This document shows positions 53,100-61,441 of a DNA stretch of 64,000 nucleotides, piece after piece (position 1 is the stretch's first letter; each line of letters starts with the position of its first letter). The stretch is taken from NCBI RefSeq assembly GCF_004792685.1, contig NZ_SRXT01000005.1, positions 310,001 to 374,000 of the forward strand. Direction: 5' to 3'. The translations under genes and the position numbers were made by a program. This DNA is from Sphingomonas gei (lineage in GTDB: Bacteria > Pseudomonadota > Alphaproteobacteria > Sphingomonadales > Sphingomonadaceae). The notes under the pieces were generated by a model, which was not told the origin of the DNA, searched no databases, and saw only the letters and a list, made by a program, of their open reading frames with translations.

Positions 53100-53984
53100 A
53101 TGAACCTGCGGCATATCGAGATTTTCCACGCGGTCTATGTGAACGGCTCGGTCAGCGGAGCGGCGCGCGCGCTCAACGTGTCGCAGCCGTCGGTGTCGAA
53201 GATGCTGCGGCATGCCGAGAGCCTGCTCGGCTTCCAATTGTTCCAGCGCACCAACGGCCGGCTGGTGCCGACCGACGATGCGCATACCCTGTTCACCGAA
53301 GTCTCGGAGATCCAGGACCGGGTGTATGCGCTGCGCGAGGCGGGCAAGAATCTGCGCCGCGGGGCGGGGGGCATGCTGCGCGTATCGGCGCTGCCGAGCC
53401 TTGCGCTGCAGGCGCTGCCGACCGCGGTGGCGCAGTTCCTCAGGACGCGCGAGAACGTCAAGTTCGACCTGCAGACCGTCCATCACGACGATCTGCTGCG
53501 GAAGCTGTTCGAGCGCGAGACCGACATTGCGATCGCTTATGAAGTCCCGCCCGCGGCGCCGATCGACCACAAGCCGCTCGGCGAAGGCGAGCTGGTGGTG
53601 TTCTACCGCGAGCAGGACATGCCCGACGCGCCGCCGCGCTGCGACATGCGCTGCCTCGAAGGGCACCGCTTCATCAGCTTGGCGACCAGCGGGCCGATGG
53701 GGCAATTGTTCACCCAGGAAGTCCAGCGCCAAGGTGTCGTGCTCGACGACGTGATCCTCGCGCGGACTTTCTACATCGCCGCGGCGCTCGTCCAGCAGGG
53801 CGTAGGGATGACCGTGGTCGACAGCTTCACTGCGCAGGCCTCGCTTGCCCCTGGCCTCGCGATGCGCCCGCTCAAGCCGTCGATCACCTTCGGGGTGCAT
53901 GCGATGTACCTGCACAACCGCCCGCTGACGGCGCTCGCCACCGATTTTCTCAAGGCGCTGCGGGGCGTGATCGACGTGGCGTAG
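53100..53984 (+). CDS. LysR family transcriptional regulator
   Basis: A 294-residue LysR regulator. The start at 53100 is the Met of MNLRHIEIFHAVY. The winged HTH covers residues 1-60 (GSVSGAARALNVSQPSVSKMLRHAESLLGFQLFQR). The effector domain follows from about residue 90 (LRVSALPSLALQALPTAVAQF). It is the only regulator near the dgcN-dgcA cluster, 804 bp upstream and in the same direction. A LysR regulator (DgcR) controls this pathway in marine bacteria, so that role is a reasonable guess. The I78 gene lies between on the opposite strand. Confidence 0.9.
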   Translation: MNLRHIEIFHAVYVNGSVSGAARALNVSQPSVSKMLRHAESLLGFQLFQRTNGRLVPTDDAHTLFTEVSEIQDRVYALREAGKNLRRGAGGMLRVSALPSLALQALPTAVAQFLRTRENVKFDLQTVHHDDLLRKLFERETDIAIAYEVPPAAPIDHKPLGEGELVVFYREQDMPDAPPRCDMRCLEGHRFISLATSGPMGQLFTQEVQRQGVVLDDVILARTFYIAAALVQQGVGMTVVDSFTAQASLAPGLAMRPLKPSITFGVHAMYLHNRPLTALATDFLKALRGVIDVA

Positions 53985-54051
53985 CACGCGTCCGTGGAAC
54001 GGGCGTCGGGTGTAGGGATGACCGCTGGCGCCCCAATTGGGGACCTTCCGC

Positions 54052-54378
54052 TTAGTAGCAACCCACACTTTTGATCACGCCAACGTCGTTCAGCAAGATG
54101 CTGGTCCGCCCTGTGTTTAGATCGGCCAGTATTTCATCCCCCGGCGCTATCCACCGGAGCCTACGCGCGTCGGACATGTCACGTTGAATTGCTTCGCGGG
54201 TAGTCTGATCGGCCTTACGCCCGACGAAAACCTGCAAGCGTTTCGCACCGCAGGTATCTTGTCGCGCTGCCCGCGCCATCATCCGCTCGCCAGCAGTTTG
54301 GCATCCGCCAAGCAGGGTAACCGCCCCACTTACCGCAACGACTGTCAGACCGAGGCGACTGGGCAAAGATTTCGACAT
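54052..54378 (-). CDS. Peptidase inhibitor I78 family lipoprotein
   Basis: A 108-residue lipoprotein. The start at 54378 (MSKSLPS) leads into a signal with lipobox TLLGGC, so lipidation at that Cys is expected. The mature part has the I78 pattern CGAKRLQVFVGRKADQTT, then RRLRWIAPGDEI and a final DVGVIKSVGC. The family includes serine-protease inhibitors, and many proteobacterial members have no tested target. The in-frame extension upstream to 54714 has low-quality composition and was not used. Confidence 0.85.
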   Translation of the reverse strand: MSKSLPSRLGLTVVAVSGAVTLLGGCQTAGERMMARAARQDTCGAKRLQVFVGRKADQTTREAIQRDMSDARRLRWIAPGDEILADLNTGRTSILLNDVGVIKSVGCY

Positions 54379-54787
54379 GGGGGCGATTTTACACCGAGGT
54401 GGTGAATGACTGGTTCCCACCCGATCTCGGTCATCCAGCGCAATGTAGGATTTGCTCTGCTTGCCTGAGGCGTGGCCTCGCTGCGCGCTCTTTACATCGC
54501 AGGCACTCCGCGAAAATGGTGCGACTTTGGTGTGACCTTCCATGCCCCGCACTGCGGAACGTCGGAACGGTCGCCTGCCGCCCCGCGAAGCGCGACACAG
54601 CGTGGCTCCGCGCGAAGTTGACCGCGCCGCGCTGCGCGATGGCGTTACCCCGCAGCCCCACTGGCGGAATTGCCAACGGGCCACAGCGCGATACGCATCG
54701 CCCCGTCCTGCCATAACAACGGGCTATGCCGCGCGGTCCAGACGTTATGCGCAGACTTTTCGGCCCGCGGCTTACGGATGGGGGGTG
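54379..54787. other. Gene-free stretch before dgcN
   Basis: About 400 bases with no credible gene on either strand. It should hold the promoters of the I78 gene and of dgcN. No clear operator, repeat or hairpin was found. GGATGGGGGGTG directly before 54788 is the dgcN ribosome site. Confidence 0.55.
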
Positions 54788-55822
54788 ATGATCCCTGCTC
54801 CCTTTCTGCTCTATCTCGGCCACAGCACCGACGCCGTCGGCATCAAGACTTCGCGCGGGCTGGCGGCGTTCCGCCCCCAGGATTGCGTCGGCGAGTTTCG
54901 CTACGACGATTGCCCGCTGACGCTCGACATGCCGCGGATGACGATCGCCGAGGGCGCCGCGGCGGGGGCCAGGACTCTGGTGCTCGGCATCGCCAATTCG
55001 GGCGGGACCTTGGGTGGCGACCTGGTCGACGACGCTGCGGCGGCGCTCGAGGCGGGGATGAACGTCGCCTCGGGGCTCCACCAGCGGCTGCGCGACCAGC
55101 CGCGGCTGGCGGCGCTGGCGAAGGACAAGGGGCTTCAATTGTTCGACGTGCGCGACCCGCCAGCGGACCTCAAGGTCGGCAACGGCAACAAGCGCGCCGG
55201 GCATCGGCTGCTCACCGTCGGCACCGATTGCTCGGTCGGCAAGATGTACGCGACGCTGGCGCTCACCCGCGGCATGCAGGCGCGCGGCGTGACTGCCGAT
55301 TTCCGTGCGACCGGGCAGACCGGGATATTGATCGCGGGCGGCGGCGTGCCGATCGACGCGGTGGTCGCCGACTTCATCTCGGGCGGTATCGAGCAGCTCG
55401 CCCCCGCGCGCGACGATGACGGCTGGGACCTGATCGAAGGCCAGGGCTCGCTGTTCCACCCGAGCTTCGCCGGGGTATCGACCGGGCTGCTCCACGGCGC
55501 GCAGGCCGAGGCGCTGGTGATGTGCCACGATCCCAACCGGCTCCACATGCGCGGCATTCCCGGCCGGGCGCTGCCCGATCTCGGCGCGTGCCTCGAGATG
55601 AACCTGCTCGTCGCGCGGCTGACCAGCCCCGATGTGCGTGCGGTCGGCATCTGTCTCAACACTTCGACGATGGACGCCGCCGAGGCGCGGGCATTGTGCG
55701 CGCGGCTGGAAGACCGGCACGGCCTGCCCTGCACCGATCCGATCGCCTTCGGAGTCGAGGCGATCCTCGACGAATTGCTATGTCCCGCACCCTCCGCGCG
55801 CGGCACGATAGCTTCGCACTGA
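54788..55822 (+). CDS. dgcN: D-glutamate N-acetyltransferase DgcN (DUF1611)
   Basis: A 344-residue DUF1611 protein. The N domain starts FLLYLGHSTDAVGIKTSRGL. The P-loop-like GTDCSVGKMYATLAL lies near residue 140, followed by ADFRATGQTGILIAGGG and FHPSFAGVSTGLLHGA. In marine Proteobacteria DgcN acetylates D-glutamate, and DgcA next door racemises N-acetyl-D-glutamate. The start at 54788 is preferred over the longer ORF, whose upstream part does not look like this family. It overlaps dgcA by 43 bp. Confidence 0.9.
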   Translation: MIPAPFLLYLGHSTDAVGIKTSRGLAAFRPQDCVGEFRYDDCPLTLDMPRMTIAEGAAAGARTLVLGIANSGGTLGGDLVDDAAAALEAGMNVASGLHQRLRDQPRLAALAKDKGLQLFDVRDPPADLKVGNGNKRAGHRLLTVGTDCSVGKMYATLALTRGMQARGVTADFRATGQTGILIAGGGVPIDAVVADFISGGIEQLAPARDDDGWDLIEGQGSLFHPSFAGVSTGLLHGAQAEALVMCHDPNRLHMRGIPGRALPDLGACLEMNLLVARLTSPDVRAVGICLNTSTMDAAEARALCARLEDRHGLPCTDPIAFGVEAILDELLCPAPSARGTIASH

Positions 55823-56769
55823 GCCAGCCCTTCCGGATCTCCCGCGGCGTCAAGACGCAGGCGGAGGTGGTCACGGTCGAGCTGGAGCAGGGTGGGCTGG
55901 TCGGGCGCGGCGAGGGCGTGCCCTATGCCCGTTATGGCGAAAGCATCGAAAGCGCGCTCGCGGCGATCGAGCGGGTTCGCGACGACGTCGAGCGCGGCGC
56001 GGACCGGGCGCAATTGCAGGCGTTGCTGCCCCCGGGCGCGGCGCGCAACGCGCTCGATTGCGCCTCGTGGGACCTCGAGGCGCGGCTGGACGGGCGCAGC
56101 GTCGCCGCCAAGATCGGCGCCCCCGAGCCCGAACGGCTGGTCAGTGCGCTGACGATCGGGATCGACACGCCAATGGCGATGGCAGTGGCGGCGAGCAGGA
56201 TCGCCGATGCGCCGCTGATCAAGGTCAAGGTCGACGCGACGATCCCCGACGCGCAGATCCGCGCGGTGCGGGGTGCCGCCCCCAATGCGAAGCTGATCGT
56301 CGATCCCAATGAGAGCTGGGACCAGCAGCTCGTGCGCGCGATGCAAGCGGTGCTGGTGACGCTGCGGGTCGATTTGCTCGAGCAGCCGGTGCCGGCCGAG
56401 GCCGACGCATGGCTGGAGGGTTTCAGTCCCGACGTGCCGATCTGCGCGGATGAATCGGTGCATGTCGCCGCGGACCTGGACGTGATCGCGCGGCGCTATC
56501 AAATGGTGAATGTCAAGCTCGACAAATCGGGCGGGCTGACCGAGGCGCTCGCGCTTGCCCAGGCGGCGCGGGCGCGCGGGCTGGGGCTTATGACTGGGTG
56601 TATGGTGAGTTCGTCGCTGTCGATCGCGCCGGCTTTGCACATCGCGCGGATGAGCGATTTCGTCGACCTTGACGGGCCGATCTGGCTCAGGGAGGATCGG
56701 CGGGGCGGCGTGCGCGACGAAGCCGGCTGGCTGGTACCGCCGCAACCGGGATTTTGGGGAACGATATGA
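55780..56769 (+). CDS. dgcA: N-acetyl-D-glutamate racemase DgcA (enolase superfamily)
   Basis: A 329-residue member of the mandelate racemase/dipeptide epimerase branch. Catalytic features are LIKVKVD (KxK Lys), the metal ligands Asp in IVDPNES, Glu in LLEQPVP and Asp in CADESV, and the second Lys in NVKLDKSGG. The family was long named L-Ala-D/L-Glu epimerase, but pairing with dgcN points to N-acetyl-glutamate racemase activity. The ATG at 55780 lies inside the 3' end of dgcN. Its stop overlaps the start of the deacylase. Confidence 0.9.
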   Translation: MSRTLRARHDSFALSQPFRISRGVKTQAEVVTVELEQGGLVGRGEGVPYARYGESIESALAAIERVRDDVERGADRAQLQALLPPGAARNALDCASWDLEARLDGRSVAAKIGAPEPERLVSALTIGIDTPMAMAVAASRIADAPLIKVKVDATIPDAQIRAVRGAAPNAKLIVDPNESWDQQLVRAMQAVLVTLRVDLLEQPVPAEADAWLEGFSPDVPICADESVHVAADLDVIARRYQMVNVKLDKSGGLTEALALAQAARARGLGLMTGCMVSSSLSIAPALHIARMSDFVDLDGPIWLREDRRGGVRDEAGWLVPPQPGFWGTI

Positions 56770-58325
56770 AGGTCGCGCTGCTGCTCGGGATCGCGACTCT
56801 GTCGCTGGGGGCGGCATCGCCCGCCCCGCGCAAGGTAGACCTGCTGATCCGCGGCGGCACGATCTACACAGGCTCGGCCGAACCGTTCGTTGGCGATGTG
56901 GCGATCACCGGCGATCGGATCGTCTCGGTGAGCCGGCATGCCGACGTCGTCGCGGCACGCACGATCGACGCCAAGGGCATGATCGTCGCGCCGGGCTTCA
57001 TCGATCCGCACACGCATATGGGCGGCGAGCTGACCTCGGACGACGCAGCGAAGCGGCTGGTGCCCGCCTTCTTGCTGCAGGGGGTAACCACGGCGTTCAT
57101 CGGCAACGACGGCGGCGGCACGCCGGATGTCGCCAAGGTGCTGGGCAGCGCGGCGCCGAAGCCGGTGGGGATCAATTATGCCGCCTATGTCGGCTTCGGC
57201 GCGGTGCGCGAGAAGGTGGTCGGCGAGGCCGATCGCGTGCCGAGCGATGCCGAGCTGGCGCAGATGAAGACGCTGGTGGCGAAGGCGATGTGCGAAGGCG
57301 CATTGGGACTGTCGACCGGGCTGTTCTACGCGCCGCAGAGCTTCGCCAAGACCGGCGAGGTCGTCGCGCTGGCGCGCGAGGCGGGGCTCCGGGGCGGCGT
57401 CTATGACAGCCATATCCGTGATGAATCCAGCTATACCGTCGGCCTCGCCGCGGCGATCGACGAGGCGATCGCGATCGGCAAGCGGGGCGAGCTGCCCGCG
57501 CATATCAGCCACATCAAGGCGCTCGGCGTCGACGTGCAGGGTCAGGCGCCCGCGATCATCGCCAAGATTGAGGCGGCGCGGCGTGTGGGGCAGAACGTGA
57601 CCGCGGATCAATATCCGTGGTCGGCGAGCGGCACGAGCCTCGTCGCGTCGCTGATGCCGCTCTGGGCGCAGGATGGCGGGCGGACGGCCCTGCTCAAGCG
57701 CTTCGACAATCCGGCACTGGCGCGCAACCTGCGCAGCGGGATCAACGAGAATCTGCGCAAGCGCGGCGGCGCGGACAAATTGCTGATCGTCGAGGGCAAA
57801 TATCTTAACCGGACGCTGGCGGATGTCGCAAAGGAAGTCGGGCAGGACCCGGTAAATGCGGCGATCACGGTGATCCGTATCGCCGATCCCGGGGTGGTTT
57901 CGTTCAACCAGAGCGAGGCCGACATCGCCAAATTCATGCAGCAACCCTGGGTGATGACCGGGTCGGACGCCTCGGGCGGGCACCCGCGAATCTATGGCAG
58001 CTTCGCGCGCAAATATGCGAAATACACCCGCGCCGAGCGGGTGATCACGGTGCGGCAATTCATCGAACGGAGTTCGGCGCTGACTGCCGACACGTTCGGG
58101 CTAAGCGGGCGCGGGCATTTGCGTGCGGGCGCGTTCGCGGACGTGGTGGTGTTCGATCCGGCGACCTATGCCGCGCGGGCGACCTATGAGCGGCCGACGC
58201 TGGCCGCGCAGGGTGTGCGGACGGTGGTGGTCAACGGCGTGGTGGCGGTCGACAGTGGCGCGCTGACCGGCAAGGCCGGGGGGCGGGCGCTGCCGCACAA
58301 GCCGACCGCTGGGACCTGTCGCTGA
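56766..58325 (+). CDS. Exported N-acyl-D-amino-acid deacylase
   Basis: A 519-residue amidohydrolase of the D-aminoacylase family. A signal peptide (KVALLLGIATLSLGAASPAP) precedes VDLLIRGGTIYTG. Metal-binding residues are seen in PGFIDPHTHMG, the Cys/His region of AKAMCEGALG, then YDSHIRDES, PAHISHIKALG and MTGSDASGGHP. The ATGA overlap with dgcA at 56766-56769 puts it in the same operon. It would release free D-amino acids from N-acyl forms in the periplasm, feeding the DgcN/DgcA pathway. Substrate preference among D-Glu, D-Asp and neutral residues is not readable. Confidence 0.88.
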   Translation: MKVALLLGIATLSLGAASPAPRKVDLLIRGGTIYTGSAEPFVGDVAITGDRIVSVSRHADVVAARTIDAKGMIVAPGFIDPHTHMGGELTSDDAAKRLVPAFLLQGVTTAFIGNDGGGTPDVAKVLGSAAPKPVGINYAAYVGFGAVREKVVGEADRVPSDAELAQMKTLVAKAMCEGALGLSTGLFYAPQSFAKTGEVVALAREAGLRGGVYDSHIRDESSYTVGLAAAIDEAIAIGKRGELPAHISHIKALGVDVQGQAPAIIAKIEAARRVGQNVTADQYPWSASGTSLVASLMPLWAQDGGRTALLKRFDNPALARNLRSGINENLRKRGGADKLLIVEGKYLNRTLADVAKEVGQDPVNAAITVIRIADPGVVSFNQSEADIAKFMQQPWVMTGSDASGGHPRIYGSFARKYAKYTRAERVITVRQFIERSSALTADTFGLSGRGHLRAGAFADVVVFDPATYAARATYERPTLAAQGVRTVVVNGVVAVDSGALTGKAGGRALPHKPTAGTCR

Positions 58326-58353
58326 TGACCTCGAAGCGCCCGTCCCACCAGCC

Positions 58354-58462
58354 GTCACCCCCGCGAAAGCGGGGGCCCATCTCCTATTCTGTCCAGGCGA
58401 TGCAACAGTCGTTGCGTTCGAGGCGCATGCCGGAGATGGGCCCCCGCTTTCGCGGGGGTGAC
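58354..58462. repeat. REP-like inverted pair
   Basis: A canonical copy at 58354-58383 and its inverted mate at 58433-58462, core CCCCCGCGAAAGCGGGGG with inward CCCATCTCC tails. It lies between the deacylase and the symporter genes, 28 bp after the stop of the first. Confidence 0.8.
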
Positions 58463-58488
58463 GGGGAAGGGCGTGGGGGCAGCGCTTC

Positions 58489-59733
58489 ATGCTGACCCGC
58501 TGGTTCGCCATCGCTTTGTGGAAGCGCGTGCTCGGCGCGCTGGCGCTGGGGCTGCTCTTCGCGCTCGTCTGGCCGCAGGGTACGCCGTACGTGCAGTTCA
58601 TGGGCGATCTGTTCGTCCGCGCGATCCGGATGCTGGTAGCGCCGATCGTGCTGGTGACGATCGCCGCGGGGATCACGGCGCTGGCCGACCCACGACGGCT
58701 GGGCGGGCTGGGCGGGCGAACGGTGGGGCTGTTCGCGCTGACCACGGCAATCGCGGTGTCGGTTGGGATGCTGGTCGCGACCCTGGTGCAGCCCGGGGTC
58801 GGCGCGGCGCTCGGCACTGCGGCGCCGCATGCGCTGGGCGATCCGGTGACGCCGTATCAGCAGCTGATCGGCATCGTCCCGCTCAACATCGTCGAGGCGC
58901 TGGCCAAGGGCGACATGCTCGCCTTGATCTTCGTCGCGATCCTGGTCGGCGTGGGGACGGTGGTGGCGGGGGAGCCGGGCAAACCGTTCGCGGCGCTGCT
59001 GCAATCCATATCGGCGGTGCTGCTGAAGGTCGTCGGAATCGTCATGGAGGCGACGCCGTTCGGCGTGTTCGCGCTGATCGCCAACGCCGTGGCGGCGAAC
59101 GGGACGGCGGTGTTCGTCAATGTCGGCTGGCTGGCGCTGGCGGTGGTGCTGGGCTCGCTGATCCAGATCGTCATCGTCCACAGCCTGATCCTGCGGCTTC
59201 TCGCCAGGCTGCCGGTGCTGCCGTTCTTTCGCGGGATCGTCGACGCTTTGGTCGTCGCCTTTTCGACTGCCTCGAGCTCGGCGACGCTGCCGGTGGCGAT
59301 GCGCGTGGCGGAGAAGAATCTAGGCGTGGCACGTCCGGTCTTCTCGACCGTCCTGCCCCTCGGCGCGAGCATCGGCAAGGACGGCACGGCGATGTATGTC
59401 GGGCTGCTCAGCATGTTCGCGCTGCAGGCCTTCGGCACGCCGCTCGGCCCGCAAGTCTATGCCATGGTGCTGCTGACCGGCGCGCTCGCGGCACTCGGGA
59501 CCGCGCCGGTGCCCTCGGCGTCGCTGTTCATGCTGGCGGCAGTGCTTTCGGCGGTGGGCGTGCCGCCCGAGCAGACCGCGTTGGTGGTCGGGTTCGTGCT
59601 GCCGTTCGACCGGCTGCTCGACATGACCCGCACGGTGCCAAGCGCGAGTGCGAACCTGGTCGTCGCGACGACCGTGGCGCGCTGGGAAGGCGAACTCGAC
59701 GAAGCGGTGTATCGGGCAAGGGCCGAAGCCTAA
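58489..59733 (+). CDS. Dicarboxylate/amino acid:cation symporter (DAACS family)
   Basis: A 414-residue inner-membrane transporter of the GltP/GltT/DctA family, with about eight hydrophobic segments. Diagnostic sequences are AFSTASSSATLPVAMR (Ser-rich hairpin loop), SIGKDGTAMYVGLLSMFALQAFG and VPSASLFMLAAVL, followed by VVGFVLPFDRLLDMTRT. Substrates are typically Glu, Asp or C4-dicarboxylates driven by H+ or Na+. After the D-aminoacylase and dgcNA genes it most likely imports acidic D-amino acids. A REP pair separates it from the deacylase by 160 bp, so it may have its own promoter. Confidence 0.92.
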   Translation: MLTRWFAIALWKRVLGALALGLLFALVWPQGTPYVQFMGDLFVRAIRMLVAPIVLVTIAAGITALADPRRLGGLGGRTVGLFALTTAIAVSVGMLVATLVQPGVGAALGTAAPHALGDPVTPYQQLIGIVPLNIVEALAKGDMLALIFVAILVGVGTVVAGEPGKPFAALLQSISAVLLKVVGIVMEATPFGVFALIANAVAANGTAVFVNVGWLALAVVLGSLIQIVIVHSLILRLLARLPVLPFFRGIVDALVVAFSTASSSATLPVAMRVAEKNLGVARPVFSTVLPLGASIGKDGTAMYVGLLSMFALQAFGTPLGPQVYAMVLLTGALAALGTAPVPSASLFMLAAVLSAVGVPPEQTALVVGFVLPFDRLLDMTRTVPSASANLVVATTVARWEGELDEAVYRARAEA

Positions 59734-61328
59734 GCGGGTTTCTGGCACCAGAACGGGATCATCCGGGCGAACAGGAACGGGTGCTCGGCTTCCACTGCAT
59801 CCCAGAGCGCGGGATCGAGCGGGTCGGCGTGCTGCCCGTGCTTTTCCCCGAACCGTGCCATCGCCTCGGGCAAGGGATCGAAACCCACGAGCCGAAGTCC
59901 GGCGCCCGCGACCAGCGCACCGATCTCCGGAAAACGATAGTGTCGCTCCTGGACGTGGAAAGCGAGATCGCGACAGCCGCTGAGGCTGTAGAAATCGTCG
60001 CTGTCGCGCAGCACCGCGAGCGGATCGCCGGCGGGTAAAGCGAGGATGTGCGCGCGAAAGGCGTGGATCCCGTCGGCATCGGCCTGCCAGCCGCGCTCGG
60101 CGATCAGGGCGTGTGCAGCGCGGACGGGTGCGCGGGCGCGGTGGCTGTAGAGGGCGAGGCGGATCACGCCTCCCGGGGGCAATACGCCCGCGATGCTCGC
60201 AAGGCCGGCTTCGGGATCGGCCATATGATGAAGCACGCCGGTGCTGGTGGCGATGTGGAAACGCTCGCCCAGCGCCGCAAGCGCGAGGATGTCGCCACGC
60301 ACGAAGCGGATATTGGCGATGCCGAGCGCGTCGGCCTTGCGCCGGGCGAAAGCCAAGCTGGCGCGGCTGAGATCGATCGCGGTGACCGACAGGCTGGAAT
60401 CCATCCGCGCGAGGTCGAGCGCTTCGTAGCCGGTGCCGCAACCCGCGACGAGCAGCCGGAGCGGCGGCTGCGGCAGCGCGGCGCGATCGATCCCGGGCAG
60501 GCGTTCGAGGATTTGCCGCAAGTCGGTGCGGCGCGATGCCGGGGGTGCCTGCCAGCGCGGATAGGGATGTTCTTCATATTGGCGGCGGATCTGGCCGGAG
60601 AGATCGTCGGCGTCGGGCGCGAAGCTGGCGATGCGCGGGGCCAGTTCGCGCTCGGCCGCCAGTTCCCGAACGCGATCCGCGAGCGGCTGCCAGGCGGGGT
60701 CTCCGGGCAGTTCTGTGGGCGGGTGCACGAGCGCCGCCAGTGCGCCCTCGGCGGCTATCGCGGGCGCGGCCCAGACATATTGACCGGCGAAAGCCTGGAG
60801 TGCGAGCAGCGGCAGCAGCGGCGCGCTCGCGTCGCCCGAGAGGAGCAAGCTGTTTCGCAGTGCGACGAGGCATGCTTCCATGGCGGGATGGGTGTTGATG
60901 CAGCGCGTGAGGAAAGCGCGCCAGAGCGGGTGATTGCTTGCGGGCTGCGTGTGGAGCAGCAGCGCCGCGGTGACGCGCGCCAGTGGCTGCGGATCGAGCT
61001 GGTCGTCGGTGAGGCAGGTCAGGAGATCGGCTTCTAGCGCTGCGTCGAACCGCGCCGGGCGGAGCGCCGCGAGCAATTCGGCGAGCGGCCGGCGGACTGC
61101 GTGGCGGGCCGCGGCATTGCCGTCGGCGCGAGCGAGCGCGGCGCGGAGCACGGCGAGCGCGGTGGTGTCATCCCCCTGGTGCGCGGCGAGGCCACTCAGC
61201 GCGAGATAGCCGGGGAGGAAATCGGGATGAGCGTCCACGCTGCGCGCGTAAGCGGCGCGCGCTTCGGCGAGGCGGCCGGCGCGCGCGAGTTGCTGGGCGA
61301 GGAGAAAGGGCTCGGGGGCGGCGCGCAT
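59730..61328 (-). CDS. TPR-containing class I methyltransferase
   Basis: A 532-residue protein. The N-terminal part has TPR-like helices (AQQLARAGRLAEARAAYARSVDAHPDFLPGYLAL) and continues as about 250 residues of alpha-helix. The SAM-dependent methyltransferase domain begins near residue 285, with motif I LLVAGCGTGYEALDLAR, AIDLSRASLAFARRKA and VLHHMADPEAGLASI. The FYSLSGCRDLAFHVQE block after it is common in this architecture. The methyl acceptor is unknown. Its 3' end overlaps the symporter stop by 4 bp. Confidence 0.9.
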   Translation of the reverse strand: MRAAPEPFLLAQQLARAGRLAEARAAYARSVDAHPDFLPGYLALSGLAAHQGDDTTALAVLRAALARADGNAAARHAVRRPLAELLAALRPARFDAALEADLLTCLTDDQLDPQPLARVTAALLLHTQPASNHPLWRAFLTRCINTHPAMEACLVALRNSLLLSGDASAPLLPLLALQAFAGQYVWAAPAIAAEGALAALVHPPTELPGDPAWQPLADRVRELAAERELAPRIASFAPDADDLSGQIRRQYEEHPYPRWQAPPASRRTDLRQILERLPGIDRAALPQPPLRLLVAGCGTGYEALDLARMDSSLSVTAIDLSRASLAFARRKADALGIANIRFVRGDILALAALGERFHIATSTGVLHHMADPEAGLASIAGVLPPGGVIRLALYSHRARAPVRAAHALIAERGWQADADGIHAFRAHILALPAGDPLAVLRDSDDFYSLSGCRDLAFHVQERHYRFPEIGALVAGAGLRLVGFDPLPEAMARFGEKHGQHADPLDPALWDAVEAEHPFLFARMIPFWCQKPA

Positions 61329-61441
61329 CGGGCGACTATCCTAGGCGACTTCCCCGCTCAAGACGAGGGCGATGCCTTGCGGTTATGCCCTGTCGACCGG
61401 GTGACGGTTGCCCCGGCGCGGTTTGGCGATAGGCTTCGGGG

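Noticed and set aside
54379..54787. Possible gene on the minus strand extending the I78 ORF to 54714
   Set aside because: The extra part is Arg/Ser/Gly-rich without a signal or family, while the start at 54378 gives a clean lipoprotein.
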